Source: JBDNBY01 sp039767595 (GTDB lineage: Bacteria; Pseudomonadota; Alphaproteobacteria; Rhodobacterales; Rhodobacteraceae). From it: a DNA stretch of 18,436 nucleotides. Positions 1 through 7,000 of the stretch are shown piece by piece (position 1 is the stretch's first letter; every line of letters starts with the position of its first letter). Location: the NCBI GenBank assembly GCA_039767595.1, contig JBDNBY010000058.1, positions 1-18,436 of the forward strand. The letters run 5' to 3'. A model generated the notes under the pieces. It was not told where the DNA came from, did no database searches, and saw only the letters and a list, made by a program, of their open reading frames with translations. Position numbers and translations under genes: made by a program.

Positions 1-183
1 ACCGCGCACCGTAATATCGCGGCCAGAGACTTCGATCACCGCCCCATGCACCGACGTGCGGGCAATCTGCGCGGCGTGTGATGCAATCTCTTCTTGAATG
101 TCCTCAGCGCGCTCAGCGCCCCAAAAATACGCAAGCCCCGCCAGTCCGATACCGAACACAGCGCCCCCAAATATCGCGCGCAT
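1..183 (-). CDS. N-terminus of a probable BON/OmpA-family envelope protein (partial)
   Basis: Sixty-one codons are visible, running from an ATG at 183 off the left edge. A basic residue, then a glycine- and alanine-rich hydrophobic stretch at residues 3-20 (FGGAVFGIGLAGLAYFWG), looks like a signal or anchor segment. After it comes an amphipathic helix (AERAEDIQEEIASHAAQI) and a strand-like piece ending IEVSGRDITVRG. That ending resembles the beginning of a BON domain in the OmpA-like envelope proteins of Rhodobacterales; this is family memory, not a search. The start codon is preceded by GGGGG/AAAGG bases that could serve as the ribosome binding site, but they sit in a predicted hairpin (192-218). 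The aminotransferase gene lies upstream on the same strand, 138 bases away. A generic inner-membrane-anchored protein remains possible because most of the sequence is missing. Confidence 0.6.
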   Translation of the reverse strand, partial: MRAIFGGAVFGIGLAGLAYFWGAERAEDIQEEIASHAAQIARTSVHGAVIEVSGRDITVRG

Positions 184-191
184 GAAAACCC

Positions 192-218
192 CCTTTGGTA
201 TATACAACTACCAAAAGG
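192..218 (-). promoter_or_regulatory. Hairpin overlapping the ribosome binding site of the gene starting at 183
   Basis: Positions 192-200 pair with 209-218 (nine pairs, one bulged A at 216, loop 201-208). On the minus strand the 3' arm contains the AAAGG that, with the following Gs, is the only purine-rich Shine-Dalgarno candidate for the ATG at 183. Folding would partly hide it. It could instead be the remains of a terminator for the upstream aminotransferase gene, because the minus-strand arm is followed by GGG and four Ts. Confidence 0.3.
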
Positions 219-321
219 TTAGATCGAACTGGGCGCGCGCGCCGCAAGGGGAAAGTTCCGAACGTCACGCCACCACGGGCTTTTGCGACGTTTTCATCAC
301 AAAAGGCCGGCGCTTTGGGGC

Positions 322-1182
322 TTAGATGGCGGCCTTGCGCATTTCATCGATATAAATCTCGCGCAGTTGCAAGGCCATCGGGCCAGACTGCCCCGTGCCC
401 ACAGGCGCGCCATCAATCGAAACGACGGGCATGACAAATGCACTAGCAGAGGTGACAAATGCCTCATCCGCCGCCTTGGCCTCGTCTAGGGTAAAGAGAC
501 GCTCCTCCACGCGCATTTGATGCGCTTGGGCAAATCGCAACACAGCGGCGCGCGTGATCCCATGCAAAATATCAGTGCTGGTGGGGCGCGTGACAATTAC
601 GCCATCCTTGATGATATAGGCGTTGTTCGACGTGCCTTCGGTGATATGACCGTCTTGGATCATCCACGCATCGTCCGCGCCTTGCGCTTTGGCTGCCATT
701 TTCGCCATCGACGGATAGAGAAGCTGCACAGTTTTAATGTCGCGCCGGGCCCAGCGCCAATCCTCAATAGAGATCACCGACATGCCGCGCGCGGCCGCCG
801 CAGGGGCGCTCAGCCCAGGCTTTGACTGTGTGAACAAGACAAGGCCAGGCTCGACCGTGTCATCGGGATAGGCGAAATCACGATCGCCCGCCGATCCGCG
901 TGTCACTTGTAAATAGACAAGCCCCTCGTCGATATCATTTTTCTCCACCAAGCTGCGGTGAATGTCTAACAGCGCGGAACGGTCGCAGGGGCGCCGCATG
1001 CTCAATTCGTTCAAAGACCGCTCGAGGCGGATCATGTGACCTTCAAAATCGATCAATTTACCATCGAGAACTGTGGTCACTTCGTAAACGCCGTCGGCCA
1101 TCAAGAACGCCCGATCAAAGATAGACACTTTGGCATCCGCTTCGGGGACATAAGATCCATTGACGTAAACTGTGCGTGACAT
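322..1182 (-). CDS. D-amino-acid aminotransferase (class IV, PLP)
   Basis: This 286-residue protein has the fold-type IV aminotransferase pattern. The N-terminal VNGSYVPEADAKVSIFDRAFLMADGVYE region matches D-alanine aminotransferases. The probable PLP lysine is K150 in RRDIKTVQLL, and E182 in TEGTSNNAY is the glutamate that contacts the pyridine nitrogen. Such enzymes interconvert D-alanine and 2-oxoglutarate with pyruvate and D-glutamate in the cytoplasm, supplying cell-wall D-amino acids or degrading them. Length is normal for the family. The ATG at 1182 has a good AAGGAAG site eight bases upstream. It is transcribed away from mcl1, with 172 bases between the two starts. A branched-chain aminotransferase or aminodeoxychorismate lyase is the main alternative within class IV, but the N-terminal motif favours the D-amino-acid type. 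Confidence 0.88.
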   Translation of the reverse strand: MSRTVYVNGSYVPEADAKVSIFDRAFLMADGVYEVTTVLDGKLIDFEGHMIRLERSLNELSMRRPCDRSALLDIHRSLVEKNDIDEGLVYLQVTRGSAGDRDFAYPDDTVEPGLVLFTQSKPGLSAPAAAARGMSVISIEDWRWARRDIKTVQLLYPSMAKMAAKAQGADDAWMIQDGHITEGTSNNAYIIKDGVIVTRPTSTDILHGITRAAVLRFAQAHQMRVEERLFTLDEAKAADEAFVTSASAFVMPVVSIDGAPVGTGQSGPMALQLREIYIDEMRKAAI

Positions 1183-1262
1183 GAGGCGCTTCCTTTATCC
1201 TTTTGCCTCTTTTGCGGTGAAGCTCATCCAAGGTCAAGAGTGCGATTTTACGGATCAATATG

Positions 1263-1287
1263 CTGCAACTGCGAAATGCCCTTGCAG
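1263..1287. promoter_or_regulatory. Inverted repeat between aminotransferase and mcl1
   Basis: CTGCAA (1263-1268) and TTGCAG (1282-1287) form an inverted repeat with a 13-base spacer, about two helical turns centre to centre including the arms, in the 172-base divergent intergenic region. Related TGCAA/GCAA pieces recur just downstream. TTTGCAAA-type boxes are known for the PccR regulator of propionyl-CoA/ethylmalonyl-CoA genes in Rhodobacter; the resemblance here is only partial, so an operator role is a guess. Confidence 0.25.
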
Positions 1288-1354
1288 ACGCAGCAATAAC
1301 AATGTATCAAATACTCAAATCAAAACGACATGAAATTACCTAACGGAGTGCGAT

Positions 1355-2314
1355 ATGTCCTTCAAACTGCAACCCACCCCCGTCGAACGTCCCAATCGCT
1401 GTCAGCTGTTTGGCCCTGCTTCAAACACCAAGTTGTTTGCGAAAATGGCCACGTCTGCCGCCGATGTGATCAACATCGACCTCGAGGATTCAGTCGCCCC
1501 CTCTGACAAGGATATCGCGCGCGCCAACGCCATCGAGGCGATCAATACCGTCGAGTGGGGCACCAAAACCATTTCCGTGCGCATCAACTCTTTGGATACG
1601 CCCTATTGGTACCGCGATGTTGTGGATTTACTCGAGCAAACCTCCGATCGATTGGATCAAATCATGATCCCCAAAGTGGGATGTGCCGCCGATATCTATG
1701 CCGTTGACGCCCTTGTGACCGCGATCGAGGCCGCGAAGGGACGCAACAAACGCATCACCTTCGAAGTGATCATCGAATCCGCCGCCGGTCTCAGCAATGT
1801 CGATGAGATCGCCGCCAGCTCGCCGCGCCTTGTCGCGATGAGCTTGGGCGCCGCGGATTTTGCGGCCTCTATGGGCATGGCGACCACGGGCATCGGCGGC
1901 ACACAAGAGAATTACTATATGCTGCGCGAGGGGGCGAAATACTGGTCTGATCCATGGCATTGGGCCCAAACCGCCATTGTCGCCGCCTGTCGCACTCATG
2001 GCGTTTTGCCCGTGGATGGGCCGTTTGGCGATTTCTCGGATGATGAGGGCTATCGGACGCAGGCGCTGCGCTCGGCGACGCTGGGCATGGTCGGCAAATG
2101 GGCCATCCACCCCAAGCAAATTGCCCTTGCCAACGAAGTGTTCACCCCGTCCGAGGCCGCCGTCACAGAGGCGCGCGAGATCCTCGCCGCCATGACACAG
2201 GCCAAGGAAAACGGCGAAGGCGCCACTGTCTACAAAGGCCGCCTTGTCGATATCGCCTCGATCAAACAGGCCGAAGTGATCGTCAAGCAATCCGAAATGA
2301 TCGCCTCAAACTAA
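1355..2314 (+). CDS. mcl1: L-malyl-CoA / beta-methylmalyl-CoA lyase
   Basis: This 319-residue protein matches Rhodobacter Mcl1 almost end to end from the opening MSFKLQP onward. R76 (SVRIN), E141 (VIIESAAG) and D168 (GAADFA) occupy the CoA-ester- and Mg-binding positions of the CitE-like TIM barrel, and GKWAIHPKQ near residue 247 is the conserved CoA-contact region. The enzyme reversibly cleaves beta-methylmalyl-CoA to glyoxylate and propionyl-CoA, and L-malyl-CoA to glyoxylate and acetyl-CoA. In the ethylmalonyl-CoA pathway this replaces isocitrate lyase for acetate growth. The ATG at 1355 follows a GGAG about eight bases upstream. No other ethylmalonyl-CoA pathway gene is adjacent; the gene looks monocistronic, ending at a strong hairpin. 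It lacks the separate thioesterase (Mcl2) domain, as expected for Mcl1. Confidence 0.95.
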   Translation: MSFKLQPTPVERPNRCQLFGPASNTKLFAKMATSAADVINIDLEDSVAPSDKDIARANAIEAINTVEWGTKTISVRINSLDTPYWYRDVVDLLEQTSDRLDQIMIPKVGCAADIYAVDALVTAIEAAKGRNKRITFEVIIESAAGLSNVDEIAASSPRLVAMSLGAADFAASMGMATTGIGGTQENYYMLREGAKYWSDPWHWAQTAIVAACRTHGVLPVDGPFGDFSDDEGYRTQALRSATLGMVGKWAIHPKQIALANEVFTPSEAAVTEAREILAAMTQAKENGEGATVYKGRLVDIASIKQAEVIVKQSEMIASN

Positions 2315-2330
2315 TACGCCACACAGTCCA

Positions 2331-2358
2331 CTCGGGCCGCCCAATCGCGCGGCCCGAG
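2331..2358. terminator. Bidirectional hairpin between mcl1 and the Lrp gene
   Basis: CTCGGGCCGC (2331-2340) and GCGGCCCGAG (2349-2358) pair perfectly over ten bases around an eight-base loop. It lies between the convergent ends of mcl1 (2314) and the Lrp-family gene (2371) and can serve both strands. There is no T tract, so it may act with Rho or mainly as a 3'-end stabiliser. Confidence 0.6.
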
Positions 2359-2370
2359 CGGATCCTGCCG

Positions 2371-2814
2371 TTAGGCGCGCTCATCTTTGCTACTGTCCAT
2401 GACAACATAGGTTACAATCGACACGACACTGGGCAATGTGCCCAACACTTCGGTGTGAAAATGTTTGTACCCTTCTAAATTGGCCACTTCGACGCGCAGC
2501 ATATATTCAAAATTTCCCGAGATATTGTGACATTCACGCACTTGGGGCGCCGCCAAAATCGCGCGCTCAAAGGCCATTTGCGCCGCTTTGGTATGGGCGT
2601 TCAGACCCACTGTCACATAGGCGGCAAAGCCAACACCGCGCGCCTCGGGCGAGACCACGGCGCGATACCCTAGGATATGGCCCGCACGCTCCATCTGTGC
2701 GACGCGCCTTGAAATGGCCGAGGCGGATAGCCCGACCCGCTCGCCGATGTCCGACGTGCTCATGCGCGCGTCTTTTTGCAATAGCTGCACAATCTTTGCA
2801 TCCATAGCGTCCAT
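2371..2814 (-). CDS. Lrp/AsnC-family transcriptional regulator
   Basis: This 147-residue protein has the two-domain Lrp layout. An N-terminal winged helix-turn-helix spans about residues 5-60, with STSDIGERVGLSASAISRRV as the recognition region. A C-terminal RAM/AsnC ligand-binding domain spans about 65-140 (YVTVGLN, the C-H-x-I-S-G-N-F-x-Y-M-L signature around residues 95-107, and YVVMDSSK at the end). It should bind an amino acid effector and DNA as a dimer or octamer. The ATG at 2814 has AGAGGA eight bases upstream; the second Met at codon 4 has no better site. The gene is divergent from a LysE-family exporter with 104 bases between starts, a classic regulator/exporter pairing, so its likely target is that exporter and itself. 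Which amino acid is sensed cannot be read from the sequence. Confidence 0.92.
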   Translation of the reverse strand: MDAMDAKIVQLLQKDARMSTSDIGERVGLSASAISRRVAQMERAGHILGYRAVVSPEARGVGFAAYVTVGLNAHTKAAQMAFERAILAAPQVRECHNISGNFEYMLRVEVANLEGYKHFHTEVLGTLPSVVSIVTYVVMDSSKDERA

Positions 2815-2829
2815 AGATCAATCCTCTTG

Positions 2830-2858
2830 CAAATTTGTTACAATTATGACGAAATTCG
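2830..2858. promoter_or_regulatory. Paired AT-centred palindromes, candidate Lrp sites
   Basis: CAAATTTG (2830-2837) and CGAAATTCG (2850-2858) are two short AT-centred palindromes whose centres are about 20.5 bases apart, close to two helical turns. Lrp-family dimers bind phased AT-centred sites, and these lie just upstream of the regulator start (2814) in the divergent region shared with the exporter. Binding is inferred from layout only. Confidence 0.35.
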
Positions 2859-2918
2859 CATACCACATGCAAGCCATTTCCATTAGACCGTACTTACATT
2901 GAATTTAGGACACCCCTT

Positions 2919-3527
2919 ATGACCCCTAGCCTTATCCTTGCCCTGATTGGCTTTGCCTTTGCCTCCTCTATTACGCCCGGGCCTAACAATATGATGTTGA
3001 TGGCCTCTGGCGCGAATTTTGGGTTTATGCGGACCTTGCCTCATATGTTGGGCGTGGCGTTGGGGTTTGTGTTTTTGGCGCTCTGCGTCGGGCTCGGGTT
3101 GATCGAGATCTTTGAGCGGTTTCCTGTCGTTCGCCTTGGCTTGACCGTGATCAGCGCGGGCTATCTGATCTTTTTGGCGTGGAAAATCGCCAATGCCGCC
3201 CCTCCCGAAGAGCGCAGCGCGACGGCCACGCCGATGAGCTTCTTTCAAGCCTGCCTCTTTCAATGGGTGAACCCCAAGGCGATCTATATGGCCCTCGCGG
3301 CCATCACGCTCTATGCCCCGCAACAAAGCCTATCCCAAGTGATCGCCGTCACTCTTATTTTCGGGGCCATCAATTTGCCCTGCGTGTCGGTTTGGGTGCT
3401 CATTGGCACGCAGCTGCGGCGCATCTTTAAAAACCCAAGGCACCTGCGTTTGTTTAATGTGACCATGGCGATTTTGCTGATTGTGACACTGATCCCATCC
3501 CTTTATACGACACTTGTGGCGCAATGA
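2919..3527 (+). CDS. LysE/RhtB-family amino acid exporter
   Basis: This 202-residue, very hydrophobic protein shows the LysE-family signature near the N-terminus: PSLILALIGFAFASSI, then TPGPNNMM at residues 19-26. About five to six membrane helices can be outlined (roughly 3-20, 38-60, 65-88, 110-132, 142-165, 178-200). It also has the FQWVNPKAIYMALAA motif typical of RhtB-type transporters near residue 111. It would export an amino acid such as lysine, threonine or homoserine across the inner membrane using the proton gradient; the substrate cannot be assigned. The ATG at 2919 has an AGGA about eleven bases upstream. Divergent pairing with the Lrp regulator suggests induction by the exported amino acid. 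Confidence 0.9.
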   Translation: MTPSLILALIGFAFASSITPGPNNMMLMASGANFGFMRTLPHMLGVALGFVFLALCVGLGLIEIFERFPVVRLGLTVISAGYLIFLAWKIANAAPPEERSATATPMSFFQACLFQWVNPKAIYMALAAITLYAPQQSLSQVIAVTLIFGAINLPCVSVWVLIGTQLRRIFKNPRHLRLFNVTMAILLIVTLIPSLYTTLVAQ

Positions 3528-3538
3528 ACGTGTGATCG

Positions 3539-3560
3539 GGATTGCATCCACAGGCAATCC
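3539..3560 (+). terminator. Small hairpin after the exporter gene
   Basis: GGATTGC (3539-3545) pairs with GCAATCC (3554-3560) around an eight-base loop, eleven bases after the exporter stop codon and 42 bases before accA. It has no T tract. It may weakly end the exporter transcript and separate it from accA. Confidence 0.4.
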
Positions 3561-3602
3561 TCGCCATATAGGCAAGCGTGTACGGGACATAAGGGTATCA
3601 GG

Positions 3603-4565
3603 ATGACGCATTATCTGGACTTTGAAAAACCATTGGCAGAGATCGAAGGCAAGGCCACTGAGCTGCGTGCCATGGCCTCTGGTAATCCAGATATGGATAT
3701 CGAAACCGAAGCCAAGGCTTTGGATGAAAAGGCGGCCGAGCTTAAGCGTACGCTCTATGCCAACTTGACGCCGTGGCGCAAATGCCAAATCGCCCGCCAT
3801 CCCCAGCGGCCCCATTGCATCGATTATATCAATCAGCTCTTTACCGAATATACACCCCTCTCCGGTGACCGCGGATTTTCCGAAGATAACGCCGTTTTAG
3901 GCGGCATTGCCCGTTTTGAAGATAGGCCTGTTATGGTCATTGGCCATGAAAAGGGTCATGACACGCAAAGCCGTCTGAACCGGAATTTCGGCATGGCGCG
4001 CCCCGAAGGCTATCGCAAAGCAGTGCGCCTGATGGATATGGCCGACCGCTTTAACCTGCCCGTTGTGACGCTCGTTGATACGCCCGGCGCTTATCCCGGC
4101 AAAGGTGCCGAAGAGCGCGGCCAATCCGAAGCCATCGCCCGAAGTACAGAGAAATGCCTACAGATCGGCGTGCCGTTGGTCTCAGTCATCATTGGTGAGG
4201 GCGGCTCGGGCGGCGCCGTCGCCTTTGCAACGGCAAACAAGCTCGCGATGCTAGAGCATTCCGTCTATTCTGTGATCTCGCCTGAAGGCTGCGCCTCGAT
4301 TTTGTGGAAAGACGCAGAGAAAATGCGCGAAGCTGCCGAAGCGCTGCGCCTGACGGCCCAAGATTTGAAAAAGCTCGGTGTGTGCGATGCCATCATCGAT
4401 GAGCCCTTTGGCGGCGCCCATCGCGATATCGGGGCGACGATCGCCGCCGTACAGGCACAAATTCGCACCATGCTCCAAGAGCTTAGCGGCATGGACCGCG
4501 CCGATTTGGTCACACACCGCCGCGAGAAATTCCTCACCATGGGCGACAAGGGTCTAGCGGCCTAA
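3603..4565 (+). CDS. accA: Acetyl-CoA carboxylase carboxyltransferase subunit alpha
   Basis: This 320-residue protein is a full-length AccA. The N-terminal helical segment (YLDFEKPLAEIEGKATEL) is typical, followed by WRKCQIARHPQRP at 58-70. The crotonase-fold core carries VDTPGAYPGKGAEERGQ (158-174), the oxyanion-forming GEGGSGGA (198-205) and SPEGCASILWKD (226-237). With AccD it transfers the carboxyl group from biotin on BCCP to acetyl-CoA, giving malonyl-CoA, the first committed step of fatty acid synthesis in the cytoplasm. The ATG at 3603 follows an AGG close upstream. It ends 23 bases from the convergent GntR gene. AccD and AccBC are not in the window, which is normal because accA is usually unlinked. 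No missing key residues were seen. Confidence 0.97.
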   Translation: MTHYLDFEKPLAEIEGKATELRAMASGNPDMDIETEAKALDEKAAELKRTLYANLTPWRKCQIARHPQRPHCIDYINQLFTEYTPLSGDRGFSEDNAVLGGIARFEDRPVMVIGHEKGHDTQSRLNRNFGMARPEGYRKAVRLMDMADRFNLPVVTLVDTPGAYPGKGAEERGQSEAIARSTEKCLQIGVPLVSVIIGEGGSGGAVAFATANKLAMLEHSVYSVISPEGCASILWKDAEKMREAAEALRLTAQDLKKLGVCDAIIDEPFGGAHRDIGATIAAVQAQIRTMLQELSGMDRADLVTHRREKFLTMGDKGLAA

Positions 4566-4588
4566 ACCATATCGCAGTGACTTGGGCG

Positions 4589-5239
4589 CTATTTCGTTAG
4601 CATCCTTAACCCGCCCGTAACATCGGCGCGCATCGCCGTGCGCAACCCAGGCTCATCGCCGGCGCGCAATGCCGCGATGATCGTGCGATGACCCTGAGGC
4701 GGCTCGGAGCGGCGTAGCTTGGAATACAGTGCGCGCATCGTTGGCCCCAATTGCAACCACACCGTTTCAATCATCGCCAGCATCGCCGGCGCCTGCGCCC
4801 GCAAATAGAGCGTGCGATGAAATTCCAAATTACAACGAATGTAATCCACAGGATCTTGCCGCGACACCGCATCCGCGACCGTCAAATTGATCGCTTGGAG
4901 GCGCTCGATCAGGGCGATATGCGCCCGCGGCAAGGCGCGCGTGGCCAGCTCAACTTCGATCAAGGCCCGCAAAGCCGCCAATTCTTCAATCCGCTCATGG
5001 CTCAGCTCGGCCGTGGACACGCGCCCAGAGGCCGTCGCCGTTAAGGCGCCCTCAGCCACAAGCCGCTGTACGCTTTCGCGCACGGGCGTAATCGACACGT
5101 CAAACTCGGCGGCAATCCCTCTGAGCGTTAGCGCTTGGCCCGGTCGCAACTGGCCATGCATGATCCGCGTCCTCAGGCCGCGATAGACACGGTCATGTGC
5201 GGATAAAATAGGCTCTGATCTGGGTTTAGGTGGAAGCAT
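4589..5239 (-). CDS. GntR-family transcriptional regulator (FadR/FCD type)
   Basis: This 216-residue protein has an N-terminal GntR winged helix-turn-helix (about residues 12-78, core GIAAEFDVSITPVRESVQRL) and an all-helical FCD ligand domain (about 82-210). In FCD domains a metal is usually held by an Asp/Asn and three His. Here N137 and H141 (NLEFHRTLY) and H184 (GHRTIIAAL) are present, but the usual last His looks replaced by D206 (AMRADV), so metal or ligand binding may differ. The ligand is unknown; relatives respond to organic acids or fatty acyl-CoAs. The ATG at 5239 has no Shine-Dalgarno sequence, and promoter-like hexamers sit so close that the mRNA may be leaderless. It lies 41 bases after the YgjP-like gene on the same strand and is convergent with accA. 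Confidence 0.9.
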   Translation of the reverse strand: MLPPKPRSEPILSAHDRVYRGLRTRIMHGQLRPGQALTLRGIAAEFDVSITPVRESVQRLVAEGALTATASGRVSTAELSHERIEELAALRALIEVELATRALPRAHIALIERLQAINLTVADAVSRQDPVDYIRCNLEFHRTLYLRAQAPAMLAMIETVWLQLGPTMRALYSKLRRSEPPQGHRTIIAALRAGDEPGLRTAMRADVTGGLRMLTK

Positions 5240-5274
5240 GGGGATTATGTGATCACAAATGACAGCACTGTCAA
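5240..5274 (-). promoter_or_regulatory. Promoter and overlapping palindromes just upstream of the GntR start
   Basis: Read on the minus strand, TTGACA (5274-5269) and CATAAT (5249-5244) make a plausible -35/-10 pair with a 19-base spacer. Transcription would then begin about at the ATG (5239), which has no Shine-Dalgarno sequence. Two palindromes overlap the promoter: TGTGATCACA (5248-5257) in the spacer, touching the -10, and TGACAG-CA-CTGTCA (5260-5273) over the -35. Their placement suits autorepression by the GntR protein. Confidence 0.5.
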
Positions 5275-5280
5275 CGGCTC

Positions 5281-5979
5281 TTAGTCAAACTGGTACCGAT
5301 GCAAGGCGATCCCCTCTTGGCGCAACCACGCTCGGGCCGTTTGCGTTTGACCATAAAGCCGCTCTGTACAGGCCCAAAACTCGGGCGAGTGATCCAAATG
5401 CGCCAAATGCGCCACTTCATGCGCGGCCACATACCGCAGCACATCCGGCGGCGCCATGATCAAACGCCATGAATACATCAACGCGCCTTGGGCCGTGCAC
5501 GATCCCCAGCGGCTGCGCGTATCGCGCAAGGTCATTTTGGAAAACGACGCACCGAGTTTGCCGGCGTAAAACTCGGACGCATCGAGCAACGCCGCATGCG
5601 CCCGCGTTTTCAAATATCCCTGAATGCGCCGCCCTGCCGTTTTGGGATCTCCGCCCACAATAACACGGGCACTATCAAGCGTAACTCCACGCCCTGTGCC
5701 AGCTTCAATATCATAGAGCTGCCCTTCGATTGGGACGGCACCGCCAATCGTAACGATCTGCTGCTCCGGCGCGCGCGATACATGTTTGCGCAGCCAATCG
5801 AAATGCTCTTGCAAAAATAACCGCGCCTGCGCGTCAGAGGCCCCCTGCGGCACGCTCAACGTGACCGAGCCATCCAGCGCCGAGACTTTCAACCGCAGCC
5901 GTTTGGCCCCAGAAGACCGTTTCACCGTCACTTCTAGCGATAATTCGTCAATAAACCACGTCTGAACACTCTTATTCAT
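5281..5979 (-). CDS. YgjP/SprT-like (DUF45) zinc metallopeptidase
   Basis: With the start at 5979 the product is 232 residues. The C-terminal half carries the zinc motif HEVAH at residues 187-191 with a third ligand H197 in DHSPEFW, preceded by DTRSRWGSC (153-161); together these define the YgjP-like, WLM/SprT-related metallopeptidases. The N-terminal half is beta-rich (LEVTVKRSSGAKRLRLKV). Its substrate is not established; relatives are cytoplasmic zinc proteases. An upstream Met at 6015 extends the frame by 12 residues, but the ATG at 5979 has AAAGGGG eight bases before it and leads straight into the conserved region, so I prefer it. It is divergent from the FYDLN gene and 41 bases upstream of the GntR gene. 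Confidence 0.88.
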   Translation of the reverse strand: MNKSVQTWFIDELSLEVTVKRSSGAKRLRLKVSALDGSVTLSVPQGASDAQARLFLQEHFDWLRKHVSRAPEQQIVTIGGAVPIEGQLYDIEAGTGRGVTLDSARVIVGGDPKTAGRRIQGYLKTRAHAALLDASEFYAGKLGASFSKMTLRDTRSRWGSCTAQGALMYSWRLIMAPPDVLRYVAAHEVAHLAHLDHSPEFWACTERLYGQTQTARAWLRQEGIALHRYQFD

Positions 5980-6057
5980 AAAGACCCCTTTGACACGCCG
6001 CGCTAGTTGTGGCAACCCGCCTGAACTGGCAACAAAGAGAATCGAAAAGGGATCTTC

Positions 6058-6372
6058 ATGGCCAAAGAAGAATGGGGCGTCAAACGTGTCTGCCCAACAA
6101 CTGGTAAACGTTTTTACGATCTGAACAAAGATCCAATTGTAAGCCCTTACACGGGTGAGATTGTTGAGATTAATACTGGCAAAACCAAAATGCTGTCCTC
6201 GGATACCGAAGACATGTCCAAAGTGAAACCAGAGGCATCAACAGCAGAAGATGAAATCATCCTCGATGATGACGTTGAAGTCGATGATATCGACGATGAT
6301 CTACTTGAAGACGACGACGATGATAACGTGTCGTTGGATGAGATCGCGGATATGCCGGACGACGAAGAATAA
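6058..6372 (+). CDS. TIGR02300 'FYDLN acid' domain protein
   Basis: This 104-residue protein opens with WGVKRVCPTTGKRFYDLNKDP, then SPYTGE, which defines the TIGR02300 family of alphaproteobacteria. The N-terminal 40 residues resemble a small zinc-ribbon-like fold, but only one Cys (C12) is visible, so metal binding as such is not supported. The C-terminal half (about 63-104) is almost all Asp and Glu, giving a strongly acidic, probably disordered tail. No biochemical function is established for the family. The ATG at 6058 follows AAAAGGG about seven bases upstream. It stands between the divergent YgjP-like gene and the tRNA-Ala gene; the same neighbourhood, with a tRNA following, is one I associate with this family but could not verify. 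Confidence 0.93.
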   Translation: MAKEEWGVKRVCPTTGKRFYDLNKDPIVSPYTGEIVEINTGKTKMLSSDTEDMSKVKPEASTAEDEIILDDDVEVDDIDDDLLEDDDDDNVSLDEIADMPDDEE

Positions 6373-6396
6373 TCATCTTCGCAATAATTGTGATTT

Positions 6397-6423
6397 GGGC
6401 GGTCAAATCCCCTTGCACCGCCC
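6397..6423 (+). terminator. Hairpin after the FYDLN gene
   Basis: GGGCGGT (6397-6403) pairs with ACCGCCC (6417-6423) across a 13-base loop, 25 bases after the stop codon and 30 bases before the tRNA. No T tract follows, so it is a weak or Rho-assisted terminator candidate. Confidence 0.45.
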
Positions 6424-6453
6424 TCACAAATTGACTAATCAAGTCGCACAATT

Positions 6454-6529
<76 letters not shown>

Positions 6530-7000
6530 TATACTCACAAATCAATGACATACGACCTAGACGGACAAGAGTACAGAATCTTGGCCCCTGACTTGTGTCA
6601 TTCCTTCTAATACAGTTAAGCGGCCAGAGCGGCGTCATGTCCTAGTCTGTGAAACCTTTGATGTTCTTGCTATATCGCAAGCGGACACCATCCTTTTATT
6701 AAAATGATAGATCTGAACAGTATCGATCTTGCTCCAACCGGCATCTACAACACGCTCAGCCCAAGACGAATTAGATCTCTTTCATAAAACCGTAACACCT
6801 AGACTTTTCATGCCATCAAACAGCTGTAGAAAATGTGGTGACAAAAAACCTCCACATCTGGTCAAACAATCAATTTGATATATGTTTGCTAAAATAAAAT
6901 CTGAACCGGCAGTGTCAGCATCTTCGAACCGTGTAGATATGCACCGCAAAAAAGTGATCGTAACCCTCGTGATAGAGGCCCCAATGAGAAAGACCGCGCC
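6530..7000. other. 471-base AT-rich gap after tRNA-Ala, no recognised gene
   Basis: No protein with a credible start, ribosome binding site and composition is seen. On the minus strand a 48-codon open stretch (6638-6781) without a good start could be a decayed coding remnant, but I recognise no family in it. CTTGC/GCAAG flanks a short loop near 6670-6685. The last 120 bases are very AT-rich and likely hold the promoter of the FHA gene, though no convincing -35/-10 pair stands out. Composition differs clearly from the housekeeping genes on the left. Confidence 0.6.

Noticed and set aside
1628..2290. 220-residue open frame on the minus strand opposite mcl1
   Set aside because: It lies entirely inside the well-supported mcl1 gene, has low-complexity His/Gly/Arg-rich text typical of antisense frames in GC-rich DNA, and no ribosome binding site.
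4594..4610. CtrA-type site (TTAA-N7-TTAA) near the end of the GntR gene
   Set aside because: Spacing between TTAG and TTAA is wrong, and it lies inside a coding end rather than a promoter.
6530..7000. Insertion-sequence remnant or attachment repeat after the tRNA
   Set aside because: TGTCC/GGACA and CTTGC/GCAAG pairs are short and not flanked by a transposase; no second copy of the tRNA 3' end was found in the window. The 48-codon minus-strand open stretch matches nothing I recognise.
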